Positions 24,360-34,000 of a stretch of DNA of 41,450 nt are shown piece after piece. The position numbers and the translations under genes were made by a program. The stretch spans positions 1 to 41,450 of the forward strand of contig JAUIFV010000021.1 in the NCBI GenBank assembly GCA_030430155.1, read 5' to 3'. This DNA comes from Gammaproteobacteria bacterium (lineage in GTDB: Bacteria; Pseudomonadota; Gammaproteobacteria; Xanthomonadales; SZUA-5). Each line of letters begins with the position of its first letter. Position 1 is the first letter of the stretch. The notes under the pieces are model-generated. The model was given only the letters and a program-made list of their open reading frames with translations. It had not been told where the DNA came from and searched no databases.

Positions 24360-27215
24360 CTACGGCGATTTCTCGATCGGGTTGGCACTCAAACCCGTCA
24401 GCGCTTTCTGCGCCCAGCTGCGGGTGCTACGGTGCGGGTGCTTGACTAGCGAGCGCAGCAGGCTGTCGTAGTCCGGATCCTTGAGCGCCGCGACCAGGGC
24501 CAGCGCCTTGACCCGTAGCTGATCATCGGCGCCCAGCAGCAGTGAACTCAGACAGGCCATGGCATCCGGTGGCGGCGGTGCGTTGATTTGTGCGGCGGTG
24601 TCGATCAGCGATCCCAGCATGTGCGATTCGACGATGGGAATGATCGCCCGCTTGAGGCTGGATTCGAGCAGGTTGTCCAGGAACTCCACCGCGCTGCTGC
24701 GCAGTTCCTCGCGATCGCTGCAGATGCCCAGATAGACCTGATCGATATCGCTAGGCGGGTACTTCAGGCCGAGCAGGCGGAAGATGCGCTGCAGGTTGCT
24801 GTCCAGGCGCAGCTCCAAGGCGTGCCTGAGCGCTGCCTGGGCAGCTGTCACCTCCGGTCGATGCTGCGCTTGAGCATCGCCGCGCACCGGCTCCGCGCGC
24901 AGCGCCGCCAGCGTCTGCAGATAAAGCTCGGACTCACCTAGGAGACGCCGCACGATGGGTTTGTCGTCGAAGCTCAGGTGAGCGTGATGGCGTCGCAGCC
25001 GATGCAGGGCGGCGATTACCGCATTGCGCACCCGCGGATCGGGCTCGTCCAGCTGGCGCAGCAGCAGAGTGGCCGAGCGCTGCACGGCAAAGCTGGCAAT
25101 CACCTCCGGAAGTACCACCCTGAGCGCCGGACTGGCGTCGGAGATCGCCAGCTCCAGGGCGAGCAGGTCGACGATTTCCGGTCCATAGCTGCGCAGCGCC
25201 TCACCGGCGGTGCGGCGATAGCGACCGCGCGGCAGATAGCGAAGGATGGCGGAGATGAAGATCTCGTCCTCGGTTTGCCCCATCGCCAACAGCGCCGCGC
25301 GCACAACGTCGGCATCGCGCTCGTTGAGCATGGTCAGCAGCCGACCGTACAGCTCTCGCAGCCGTGCGGCGCCAATGGCTTCGGCGCAGGTGCACTTGAT
25401 GTATCGCCGCCGCGCCGGATCGCTGATTTCGTCGACCTGCTCCAGCTTGCGCTCGATGCGATCGGCAAGCTGGAAATAGCTCTTGTAATCGTCGTTGTCG
25501 CGGCTCTCCCGCGCTGCGCAAAGCAGGGCTGCGCCGCGCAGCAGATAGTCCTCATCGCCCAGATACATCTGCAGCAGATCCCGGCGGGTGTCCGGGGAAT
25601 GCTGAAACAGGTAGTGGATGGCCTGGGTCTTCAGCGCGGCACTGGGACTGCGCACCAGCTTGCGGACCTGTTCGAACTGCTTGGACGCCGGGTAGTAGTA
25701 GAGCTGGCGCAGCGCCTCGCTCTGAATCGCGGGATCGGCATGAGTGATCAGCCGCTCCAGCGCCGGCAGCAGCTGCGGATTGCGCAGGTCGGCAATCATT
25801 GCCAGGCCCTTGCGCACCTGCGCCGGGTCGGAGTCGCCGAGCAGGGCTGCTATGCCCTCGAACACCCGATTGCCCGACTCCGCCAGCGCAGGTTCCGTCG
25901 CCGGCGTCTCCGATTCGATCTTCAGTCTGAACGAGTGCACATACTCCCGTCGCACCCGCACCACCAGATAGATCCAGACGCCGATCAAGGCGATCGTGAC
26001 CAGGCTGATCGAGCGCAGCGACAGACTCAGACTCAGCGTCAGCACGATCAGCAGCAGTCCGCCAAGGCCAGTGGCCAGACTGTCCACCAAAACGTCGATC
26101 AGCGACTTGGCCTGGCGTTTGATCTCATTCGGAATGGGCAGCGCCAGCAGCTCCATCCCGGCCTTGTTGATGGACTGCTTGAGGCTGCCATCGCTCATCT
26201 TCAGCAGCACCGCGGTGATCAGCAGCGGATAGAACAGCACACCCAGAGTGGCGATCAGAATCGCGCAGGGCAGAAACAGCAGCGAGACCGCCACCCCGAA
26301 GCGACTGACGATGCGCGCGGTGAGGAACAGCTGGATCAGCAGTGAAACGATGTTGACCGTAGACAGCCAGAAGCCGAAGAAGGCGGTCAGCTCGTCGGCA
26401 TCGGCGATCTGCTCGGAGGCGATGGCGCTGAACTGGTATTCGATCAGCTTGGCCACCAACACGCTGATGCCGACGATCGCGGCCAGATAGGCCAAGTGCC
26501 GTGAGCTGAGCAGCAGTCGGATCGGATTGCTGTCGGCGGCCTCGGTGTCCGGCACCACGCTGAACCGATCGCCGGCCTGGGCGGTCACCACGCGGGTGAT
26601 CTTGACGCAGATCAGCAGGAACAGCATGCACAGCAGCAGCAGATGGCTGCCGCCCACCACCGGGGCCAGGATCGTCGTCAGGTAGCCACCGAAAATGCCG
26701 CCGCCAATCGCGCCGGCACCGATCACTCCGAACAAGCGCCGCGCCTGGCGGGCGTTGAATACGGCGTTGGCCAGGATCCAGAACTGCGAGGTGACGATCA
26801 CCGCGTACAGGGCGGTCCAGACGTAGAAGGCGTAGAGCGACGGCCGCAGCGCCAGGTCGAAATAGGTCAGCGCCCAAAACAGGGCCAGCGAGGCGATGCA
26901 CAGATAAAGCGTTCGCACGATCAGCCGGTCATAGCTGATCAATCGGATCTGCCGGGTGTACAGAGTGACGGTGACTGCGGCCAGTATCGAGACCAGCACG
27001 AAGGCATAGGGCAGCTCTTCAGCGCCGAACTCATCCAAAAATTGGGCGCTGCTGACCGGCTTGACGATCAGCAGCGTGGAGACCACCAGAAAGATGTACA
27101 GCAGCATCAGCGCAACGCGCTGTTCCTCGCCGCGGCGGATGTCGAACACGCGACGCAGGAACTGACGGGTCAGCGCGACCAGAACGTTGCGTTCGTGCCG
27201 GAAGTCGTCAAACAC
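24360..27215 (-). CDS. Npt1/Npt2-family nucleotide transporter with C-terminal HEAT repeats
   Basis: A 951-aa protein. Residues ~30-430 are a polytopic membrane domain of the ATP/ADP-antiporter (Npt1/Npt2, TC 2.A.12) type. Visible are LLIVKPVSSAQFLDEFGAEELPY near TM1-2, VTSQFWILANAVFNARQARRLFG, and IGAGAIGGGIFGGYL between the middle helices. A charged linker precedes about 450 residues of helical HEAT-like repeats (for example LLGDSDPAQVRKGLAMIADL, ITHADPAIQSEALRQLYYYP, LDEPDPRVRNAVIAALHRLR). The classic family imports host ATP in obligate intracellular bacteria; free-living bacteria carry relatives fused to HEAT or cyclic-nucleotide domains whose substrates are unknown. I assume the HEAT part is cytoplasmic. 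A degraded copy of its last ~75 codons lies downstream at 22966-23168. Confidence 0.85.
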   Translation of the reverse strand: MFDDFRHERNVLVALTRQFLRRVFDIRRGEEQRVALMLLYIFLVVSTLLIVKPVSSAQFLDEFGAEELPYAFVLVSILAAVTVTLYTRQIRLISYDRLIVRTLYLCIASLALFWALTYFDLALRPSLYAFYVWTALYAVIVTSQFWILANAVFNARQARRLFGVIGAGAIGGGIFGGYLTTILAPVVGGSHLLLLCMLFLLICVKITRVVTAQAGDRFSVVPDTEAADSNPIRLLLSSRHLAYLAAIVGISVLVAKLIEYQFSAIASEQIADADELTAFFGFWLSTVNIVSLLIQLFLTARIVSRFGVAVSLLFLPCAILIATLGVLFYPLLITAVLLKMSDGSLKQSINKAGMELLALPIPNEIKRQAKSLIDVLVDSLATGLGGLLLIVLTLSLSLSLRSISLVTIALIGVWIYLVVRVRREYVHSFRLKIESETPATEPALAESGNRVFEGIAALLGDSDPAQVRKGLAMIADLRNPQLLPALERLITHADPAIQSEALRQLYYYPASKQFEQVRKLVRSPSAALKTQAIHYLFQHSPDTRRDLLQMYLGDEDYLLRGAALLCAARESRDNDDYKSYFQLADRIERKLEQVDEISDPARRRYIKCTCAEAIGAARLRELYGRLLTMLNERDADVVRAALLAMGQTEDEIFISAILRYLPRGRYRRTAGEALRSYGPEIVDLLALELAISDASPALRVVLPEVIASFAVQRSATLLLRQLDEPDPRVRNAVIAALHRLRRHHAHLSFDDKPIVRRLLGESELYLQTLAALRAEPVRGDAQAQHRPEVTAAQAALRHALELRLDSNLQRIFRLLGLKYPPSDIDQVYLGICSDREELRSSAVEFLDNLLESSLKRAIIPIVESHMLGSLIDTAAQINAPPPPDAMACLSSLLLGADDQLRVKALALVAALKDPDYDSLLRSLVKHPHRSTRSWAQKALTGLSANPIEKSP

Positions 27216-27341
27216 CGGGGATCGGGCGATTTCTAGCCAACATCAGTCACGATTGCGCCGCGCCATCGCCGCGAGCACGCGTGAGCGCGGATCGCGGTGC
27301 GGTAGCGGGAGCCGCAGTAGGTCATTCATGAACCAAAGGGA

Positions 27342-28259
27342 CTAGGTCGCGTCGTAGAGAACACTCTCCACAGTGTAGATAAGATCCCGCAGGATTTGTT
27401 CGCCGCGCGGATCCTCAACCAGCCCTACCACCACATAGCGCCGCGACCCGGCACCCCAAACCAGCGCCGAATCCGCGTGCCAGTTCTTCCAGGTGCCTGA
27501 TTTCCGATAGATTTTTGCGTCTTTGGCGACGCGATCAAGGGAATTGACGAACTTGTGGTGGAGTTCGGGATCGACCAGGCAGGCCAGCATCCGCTGCGAC
27601 TCGTTGTAGTTGACCAGATTGCCGGTGGCCAGCAGGTAGTAGAGCCGGCTGACCTGGTCGACGGTGGCGCCATGGCTGATGTTGTAGAGCGGATCACCGA
27701 CCCGACGACCGGTCTTGGCGTAGCGCTTGCCGACCCACAGACCACCTCCGGCATCCTGGTCATAGAAGCGATAGCGCGGGTCGGTGAGGGTGGACTGGAT
27801 CTTGGCAAAGCCCAGTTTGTCGATCAGTCGCGTGGCCGCGCCGTTGTCGGAGCGCGAAATCATCTGCCGCATGTCCGAGCGCACCGCCGGAGTATCTTTC
27901 AGGCTGCCGTCGGTCAACGCCTGCGAGGCGGCAAACAGCACCGCAATCTTGGGCAGGCTGGCCGCGTACATCATCTGCCCGCCATTGACCCGCGCATAGC
28001 GCGGCAGCTTGGGATCGGCCAGGTCGACCAGGCCCACCGCCATCTTGCGATCGGCGATCAGCCGCCGCCAGGTGGCGTTGGCCTTGAGACTCTCCTCCAA
28101 TCGATCCTGCAGTTGGGCGTCGACCCGTTGCTCCAGCGATGCCACCTCCTGATGGCCGATCCGCAGCGGCAGCTGAGCCTCGACGGCGGCGGTGGCGGTG
28201 GCGGAGACGCTGATCAGCCCAGCGATAATCGGCAGCAGTAAACGGGTCGAAAAACGCAT
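27342..28259 (-). CDS. Exported class A beta-lactamase-like serine hydrolase
   Basis: A 305-aa protein with a signal peptide (MRFSTRLLLPIIAGLISVSA). The three active-site motifs are all present: S101-L-P-K104 (YAASLPKIAVL), S137-D-N139 (ISRSDNGAATRL) and K253-S-G255 (IYRKSGTWKNW). SDN and KSG are the class A forms. However, the omega-loop Glu is not obvious, so hydrolysis of beta-lactams cannot be claimed. It may be a peptidoglycan-related or peptide hydrolase. The ATG at 28259 was chosen because it starts the signal peptide; a GTG at 28301 is an alternative. The gene is divergent from the CadC-like regulator at 28497, so the 237 bp between may hold a shared control region. Confidence 0.85.
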   Translation of the reverse strand: MRFSTRLLLPIIAGLISVSATATAAVEAQLPLRIGHQEVASLEQRVDAQLQDRLEESLKANATWRRLIADRKMAVGLVDLADPKLPRYARVNGGQMMYAASLPKIAVLFAASQALTDGSLKDTPAVRSDMRQMISRSDNGAATRLIDKLGFAKIQSTLTDPRYRFYDQDAGGGLWVGKRYAKTGRRVGDPLYNISHGATVDQVSRLYYLLATGNLVNYNESQRMLACLVDPELHHKFVNSLDRVAKDAKIYRKSGTWKNWHADSALVWGAGSRRYVVVGLVEDPRGEQILRDLIYTVESVLYDAT

Positions 28260-28496
28260 GCAATTCATCCGCAAAATCAATCGATCAAACAGAGTGGGCA
28301 CACTCCGCTCGTCCCAACCGGCACATCGGGCCGGCCGCGTATTTTATGCGGGACACGGCGCCTGCGCATTAGATTTTCGATAAAGCGAAGGGACCACACA
28401 GCGTAAATTAAGTGCAGTTTTGCGTTATCAGGGTGCGCGGGGTCGGCCGAGTCGAGGCGTATCATTGGGCCGTTTCTGCCAAATCACGGGGATCAA

Positions 28497-30815
28497 TTGA
28501 GCCAACAGCGCAGCGCCAAGATTGTGGTCGACCTCGACAGCGGCGACGTCCAGCGCGGCGAGGTGCATGAGCGCCTGCCTCCTAAACCATTGATGCTGCT
28601 GCGCTATTTCATTCTGCGCGAAAACGAGGTGGTGACTCGCGACGAGTTGATGGAGTCGGTTTGGGGGCACTTGGAGGCGGCCAGCGAAGACGCCGTCAAC
28701 GTGGCCATTTCCAGCCTGCGTCGGGCCCTGGACGATCAGCGCAGACCGCATCGCGTGATCCAGACCATCCCGCGACGCGGCTATCGCTACATCGGCGAAG
28801 GCATTGTCTTGGCCAGTGCGGCGGCCGCGGATGGCGCTGATCTTTCCGCCGATTCCAATACCCGGGCCGAATCGGCCACTGCCCCACCCTCAGCGGGCGA
28901 AGCAACGGCGCGAAGCAAGGCGGGTCTCACCGCGCCCCTGATCGGGCTGGCTGCGCTGGCCCTGATCGCCCTGTTGGTCTGGGGCCTTCCGGGAAGCCGC
29001 GAACCTGCGTCGGTCTCGACCAACTCGTCGCAAAGCGCGGCGTCGGCCGCGCCGTCGGTCGCCGTGCTGCCCTTTCTGGATCTGAGCCCGGATGCCGATC
29101 AGGGCTACTTCGCCGATGCCCTGGTGGACCGGATCATTCACATCCTGGCCCAGGCGGACGGGCTGCAGGTCGCCGCACGCACCTCCTCCTTCGCCTTTCG
29201 CGAAAGTCCGGCTCAGGTTGAAGAGATCGGTCTGAAACTGCGCGTGTCGGCGGTACTGGAAGGCAGCGTGCTGCACGACGGCGAGAAGATGCGTGTGTTG
29301 GCCCAGCTCATCGATGTCGAATCCGGCAAGCATCTGTGGTCGCGCGCCTATGACCGCCCGGCCGGCGAGCTGTTCCAGCTGCAGGATGAAATCGCCAACG
29401 ACGTCTCCCAAACCATGACCAACACCCTGCTCGGCGACGAGGTGCTGGAGCCGCCAGCCAACCGGGAAGCCTATGAGCTGACCGTTCAGGCCAGGCGTGC
29501 CGTCGACCAGGGCACTCTGGACAGCGTTGAGCAGGGCATCGAGCTGTTTCAACGGGCGCTGGCCATCGATCCCGAGCATGTTCCTGCGCTGGTCGGCTGG
29601 TTCGAGGCCGGTGGTCTGCGCCACGGCCTGGCCGGGGGAAGCACGAAAGAGCAGATGCAGGGGGCCTTCGGCGCTTTGGAGCGAGCGGTCAGCCTGGCCC
29701 CGAACAATCCGGACGTGCTTCGCGCCAAGGCCCAGGAGCAGCGCCGACTGGGCCGCAATGACGAGGCGATCGCCACCTTCAAGCGTGGGCTGGAACTCAA
29801 TCCCAACGACTCCGACGCCTTGGGCAAGCTGGGCGACCTGTACCTGCACCTGGGACGTTACGATGAGGGTCTGCAGGCGCTGCGGCTGGCCGAGCGCATC
29901 GACCCCTTCTCAGAACGCATCGCGACCCGCCTGGCCGACGCCTACTGGTCGGTGGGTCGCGCCGAGGAGGCGCTGGCAAAGCTGCGCGACAACATCCGCA
30001 ACAGCCCGCAAGTACCGGCCAACTACAGCCGCATGGCCACCTATCTGAATCAAATGGGCCGTACCGGCGAGGCGATGCGCTACATCATTGCCCAGCGAGA
30101 GCTGGACCCAGACAGCCCGATACGCCAGTTCCGGGTTTGCGAGTTCTATCTGCAGCTGGCCGATGACGCCGCAGCGGAAAGCTGTACCGATGAGTTTGAG
30201 CAGAACGGCGGGCCGCGCTTCAGGGTCGTCTATCTGCGTCAGATCATCCACAACTTCCGCGGTGAGTGGGCGCAGCAGAATGCTCTGATGGACGAGCTGC
30301 TGATTCTGGCCAATCCCAATGACCCGCTGACCCCGGCACTGGTGGCCTGGTCGCACGCCCGCCAGGAGTGCCCGCGCGCGCTGACCGTACTGCGGGACTA
30401 CTACCCCACGGTGTTCCACGACCAGCCTGAAATGTCACCGGTGCAGCTGCTTGCCGCGCGGGTTGGCATCTACTGTCTGCAGCGCAGTGATCAGTCCGAG
30501 CAGGCGCAGCGTCTGCTTCAGGCCTATGAGGAAACGATTGAGCGAATCCGACTCCAGCAGGGACCGTGGATCATCGCCGGCGACGAGCGCGCCGCCGGCT
30601 ACGCCCTGGCCGGCGAGGACAATCTGGCGGTGCAGGAACTGACCCGGCTGGTCGATTCCGACTGGCGCTACTACTGGTGGCAGCTGCACAACCGGGTCGA
30701 GTACCAGCACCTGGCCACCCGCGCCGACTTCATCGCCATGCAGCAGAAGCTGCGCGCCGGGGTGGCCAAGGAGCTGGAGTATTTTCGTCAGCATCGGAAT
30801 CAGCCGTTGCTGTAG
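28497..30815 (+). CDS. Membrane-bound winged-helix regulator with TPR domain (CadC-like)
   Basis: A 772-aa protein starting at TTG 28497, preceded by CGGGGA. Residues ~20-103 are an OmpR/PhoB-type winged helix (RLPPKPLMLLRYFILRENEVV, VNVAISSLRRALDD, VIQTIPRRGYRYIG). A linker leads to one membrane helix (about 144-164, LIGLAALALIALLVWGL). The outer part begins with a TolB/FlgO-like segment (VAVLPFLDLSPDADQGYFADALVDRI) and continues as TPR repeats (LGRNDEAIATFKRGLELNPN, LGRYDEGLQALRLAERIDP). DNA binding by a membrane-held wHTH that senses an outside signal is known for CadC and ToxR; the signal here is unknown. It is followed by a clear intrinsic terminator. Confidence 0.87.
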   Translation: MSQQRSAKIVVDLDSGDVQRGEVHERLPPKPLMLLRYFILRENEVVTRDELMESVWGHLEAASEDAVNVAISSLRRALDDQRRPHRVIQTIPRRGYRYIGEGIVLASAAAADGADLSADSNTRAESATAPPSAGEATARSKAGLTAPLIGLAALALIALLVWGLPGSREPASVSTNSSQSAASAAPSVAVLPFLDLSPDADQGYFADALVDRIIHILAQADGLQVAARTSSFAFRESPAQVEEIGLKLRVSAVLEGSVLHDGEKMRVLAQLIDVESGKHLWSRAYDRPAGELFQLQDEIANDVSQTMTNTLLGDEVLEPPANREAYELTVQARRAVDQGTLDSVEQGIELFQRALAIDPEHVPALVGWFEAGGLRHGLAGGSTKEQMQGAFGALERAVSLAPNNPDVLRAKAQEQRRLGRNDEAIATFKRGLELNPNDSDALGKLGDLYLHLGRYDEGLQALRLAERIDPFSERIATRLADAYWSVGRAEEALAKLRDNIRNSPQVPANYSRMATYLNQMGRTGEAMRYIIAQRELDPDSPIRQFRVCEFYLQLADDAAAESCTDEFEQNGGPRFRVVYLRQIIHNFRGEWAQQNALMDELLILANPNDPLTPALVAWSHARQECPRALTVLRDYYPTVFHDQPEMSPVQLLAARVGIYCLQRSDQSEQAQRLLQAYEETIERIRLQQGPWIIAGDERAAGYALAGEDNLAVQELTRLVDSDWRYYWWQLHNRVEYQHLATRADFIAMQQKLRAGVAKELEYFRQHRNQPLL

Positions 30816-30825
30816 ATCAACAAGG

Positions 30826-30868
30826 AACCGCCGATGCCTGGTCTAACGGCATCGGCGGTTTGTTTGTT
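30826..30868 (+). terminator. Intrinsic terminator after the CadC-like regulator gene
   Basis: AACCGCCGATGCC (30826-30838) and GGCATCGGCGGTT (30848-30860) form a perfect 13-bp stem with a nine-base loop. It is followed by TGTTTGTTG, ten bases after the stop codon. This is the best rho-independent terminator in the window. Confidence 0.85.
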
Positions 30869-30879
30869 GCCGAGGATGA

Positions 30880-30915
30880 GGGCCCAGGGCTCAGGGCCCA
30901 GGCCCAGGCCCAGGA
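30880..30915. repeat. GGGCYCA heptamer repeat
   Basis: GGGCCCA, GGGCTCA, GGGCCCA and then two six-base GGCCCA units followed by GGA. It lies just beyond the terminator of the regulator gene. It is the same family as 5855 and 38212, without a clear inverted partner here. The remaining ~100 bp to the Calx-beta gene stop hold nothing I recognise. Confidence 0.7.
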
Positions 30916-31016
30916 AGGCAGCTGATGGCGCTGCACGGATCCTTGCGCTTGGCGGCAGCGCCGCCCGGCGCTCGACCCGACCAGGTCATCCGCACCCCGC
31001 AGCCAGCGGCGGGTTC

Positions 31017-34000
31017 CTACTCAAAGCCATCGGCATAGATGGAATCGACGACGATCCCGGTATAGGGCGGTCCGTCCTGACGCACGATGCGAATGCGGTC
31101 AAAGCTCACCGTCGCGTCGTCCACGCCGAAACCGACTGTTCCCGCCGCGAGCGCCTGAGGCGAACACAGCTGCAGCCCGGAAACCGCCGGCGGACAATAG
31201 GTCGTGCCGCCGATGGTCAACTCAATCGCGGCATTCTGCGCGTCATAGTAGAGCCGAAGCGGATACTGCGTACTCGGCAAGGTGTTGATGGAGATACTCC
31301 GGATCAGTTGATCATTGCCGCCGATGCGCTGCACCAAACGCCATTCGTCGCGGAACTCATCCATCGACAGGTAAATGTGATTGTCGGCGTCGACATACCA
31401 GGCGTAAATGACGCCCAGACCCTTGCCGAACACGTCCATTCGGATCGTCGTCTCGATCTCGCACTCCAGACAGCCGGGGAAAGCCTGGTCGGCGATGATG
31501 GTTTGCAGATCCGTCGACGACCCGGTCAGCTGCGTCCCCGCCTCGGTCCAGACGCCGCTGCTTGAAACGGCCCAGCCCAAAGGTGTCTGCGTGTCATCGA
31601 ACTCATCGAAGAAGGCGCCTTCCTGATCCAGGCTGACGACTTCTGCGCCAACCAGCAGCGCGCCACTGCGGCCTGGCATAACGCCGTCGAAGGGCATCAC
31701 TTCGAAGTTCAGCGTGGCAGCACCCACGCCGCCGCTGACCGGTTGACCATCAACTCTCAGGTTCTCAACCCAATTCTCCGCGCCGCCGCTGAAGTTCAGC
31801 GACCACGGGGCCGCAACACAGTTGCCGACCTGACCGTCGGGCTGCAGGGTCTGGATCTGCACACTGGCCTGGCCACCGACCGGATAGAAGGCCAGCGCAT
31901 CGGGCTGCACATGGATGTCGCAGTCGATGCCCGCCTGCACCACGCTGACGGTCGATGGTGCCGCAACCGATTCGAACACCAGCTGCGCGCTGCGTGATTG
32001 TCCGGAGGCAGCGCCGCCGCCGGCCTGCGGCACGTTGGACTCGGCGACCAGTTCCACATAGCCATTGTCGTTGGCGCCACAGCCTGCCGCCGCCGGCGGT
32101 GTGCCGACCACGTCGGTACGGCTCAACCAGTCGGTGGGCTGACCGGGCGGAAAGCTCAGGGAACTGCGCCAGCTGCAGGTCTGCGGATCGAAGTTCTGCA
32201 CGCAGGCGTAGGCGGTGCCGCCTTCGACTGCCAGCTCCAGCAGGGGTGCTCCGGATGGCAGGCTGACCTGCGGCAGTTGGCTGCAGGTGTCGTTGTTGGC
32301 GATCCGCACGATGGCCACATTGGCGCCGGCCTCCAAGGTCAGATCCTCGGCCTCGAACAGCTCGACGCGGAAATTCTTCTCCATCTCCAGCAACGAGTTG
32401 TCGATGATCTCCACACTGACAAAGGCTTCGGTGCTGCCTGCGGGAAACTGGGCCTCGCCGCTAACCGGCTCGTAGTCAACGCCGGCAATCGCCGGCACTG
32501 AAGTGACCGGGTTGCCGATGTTGGTGCCGTCAAGCGTACGGAACTGCACGTTGCCGTCGACTTCCTGTGGAAACGGCAGGGACAGGCGCACCGTCACGGT
32601 CGGATTCGGAGTCACCGGCGCCGGCAATGGCGCGCACATCCCCAGGAAGAGAGGCTGGCCGCTCTCGCAAATCAGGGTGTTCTCCGCGGTGACCGTCTCC
32701 GGCGGATCGTTGTCGATGATCACGCCGATCCCCTGCGCCTTCACCACTACCGCGTCGGTTCCGCCAAACAGGTTGATGAAGAAGGTCTCGTTGTCTTCGT
32801 AGGTGGTGTCTTCGGTCACCGGCACCGGCACGAATCGACTGCTTGCGCCGGCTGTGAACTCGGCGATGCCGGTGGTGCGGGTGTAGTCGCTCAAGAAGGA
32901 CGCGGTGTCGTCAGCGGTCAGATAGCTCACCCTGGGCACGACGCCAGGGATGGGATGCGCTTTACTGGCGCTGACGGTGAAGGTGCCGGTGGCTTCGATC
33001 GGACCTTCGAGGATGCCGATGTCGTTGATCGACAGTTCCACCGGTCGGGTGAATCGGCGCGCGCCGATCACATTGGGTTCGGCCGATCCCGGTCCATCGC
33101 CGGCCCAGGCCAGCAGCATGTCGCCATCGCGGTATTGACCCAGCGCGGCACCCTGCTGGATGCCGGCGCTGATCTGATTGACCGGCAGCTGCGGCACAAA
33201 GGTGAATCCCGGCTGGTTGAAGTCACGATGCAGCCAGCGCATCGCAATGTTTTGCGGTCGATCGGAAAAAGACGCTTTGGCGGGCAGCCAGAACTGAGCA
33301 GCGATCCCGCCTTCGTCCAGTTCCGGGAGCAGCTCCGAGTTGGCGTCGAAGTTCACTGCGACTGTGCTCTTGTCGGCACTTCCACCCAGCTGATCAGCAC
33401 AGCTGCGGCAGGAGGAACCGGTGCATTGCTGCTCCAAAGTCCTGATCACCGAGGAAAAATTGCCGCTCAGCTCAAGGTTGACGCAGCGGTTGTTCTGACT
33501 GCTGAAGTTGCTGCCGAAGCGCAAGGTGAAGGCGGTGCCTCCGGCACCGTCGATGACAAAGTCGCGCCGGGTGTCGCGATCGAAGCTGTACCAGCCGCTG
33601 CTGGGAAGTTCTGGTAGCGGCACCAGCCGAGCCGAGACGCGGCAACCGAGCAGGGACGGCGAATTGGGATTCATTCCCGAGAGCGTGCATACACCGCCAC
33701 CCTGCGGCAACGCACCACCAACGGAACAACTCCCCGAGTACTGGGGAATAGGCGGATTGAGCCCGATGCACGTGCTTTCCGCTTCACTCCACGCCACCGC
33801 GACATGGCCCGCCACATCGTTGGCAGCGACATATGGACCGCGGCGGGAAATGATGTTTGCGGGGCCTTCGCCAGCGGTCGAGGCGTCCACCACCTCGCCC
33901 AGCGGCGCGCCGTTGACGCCGAAAGGCTGCAGCTGAATGCGCGAGGCGATGGCGGCATTCTCTAAGGTGCGATAGCGATTGAGCTCCCACGCCACCCAGG

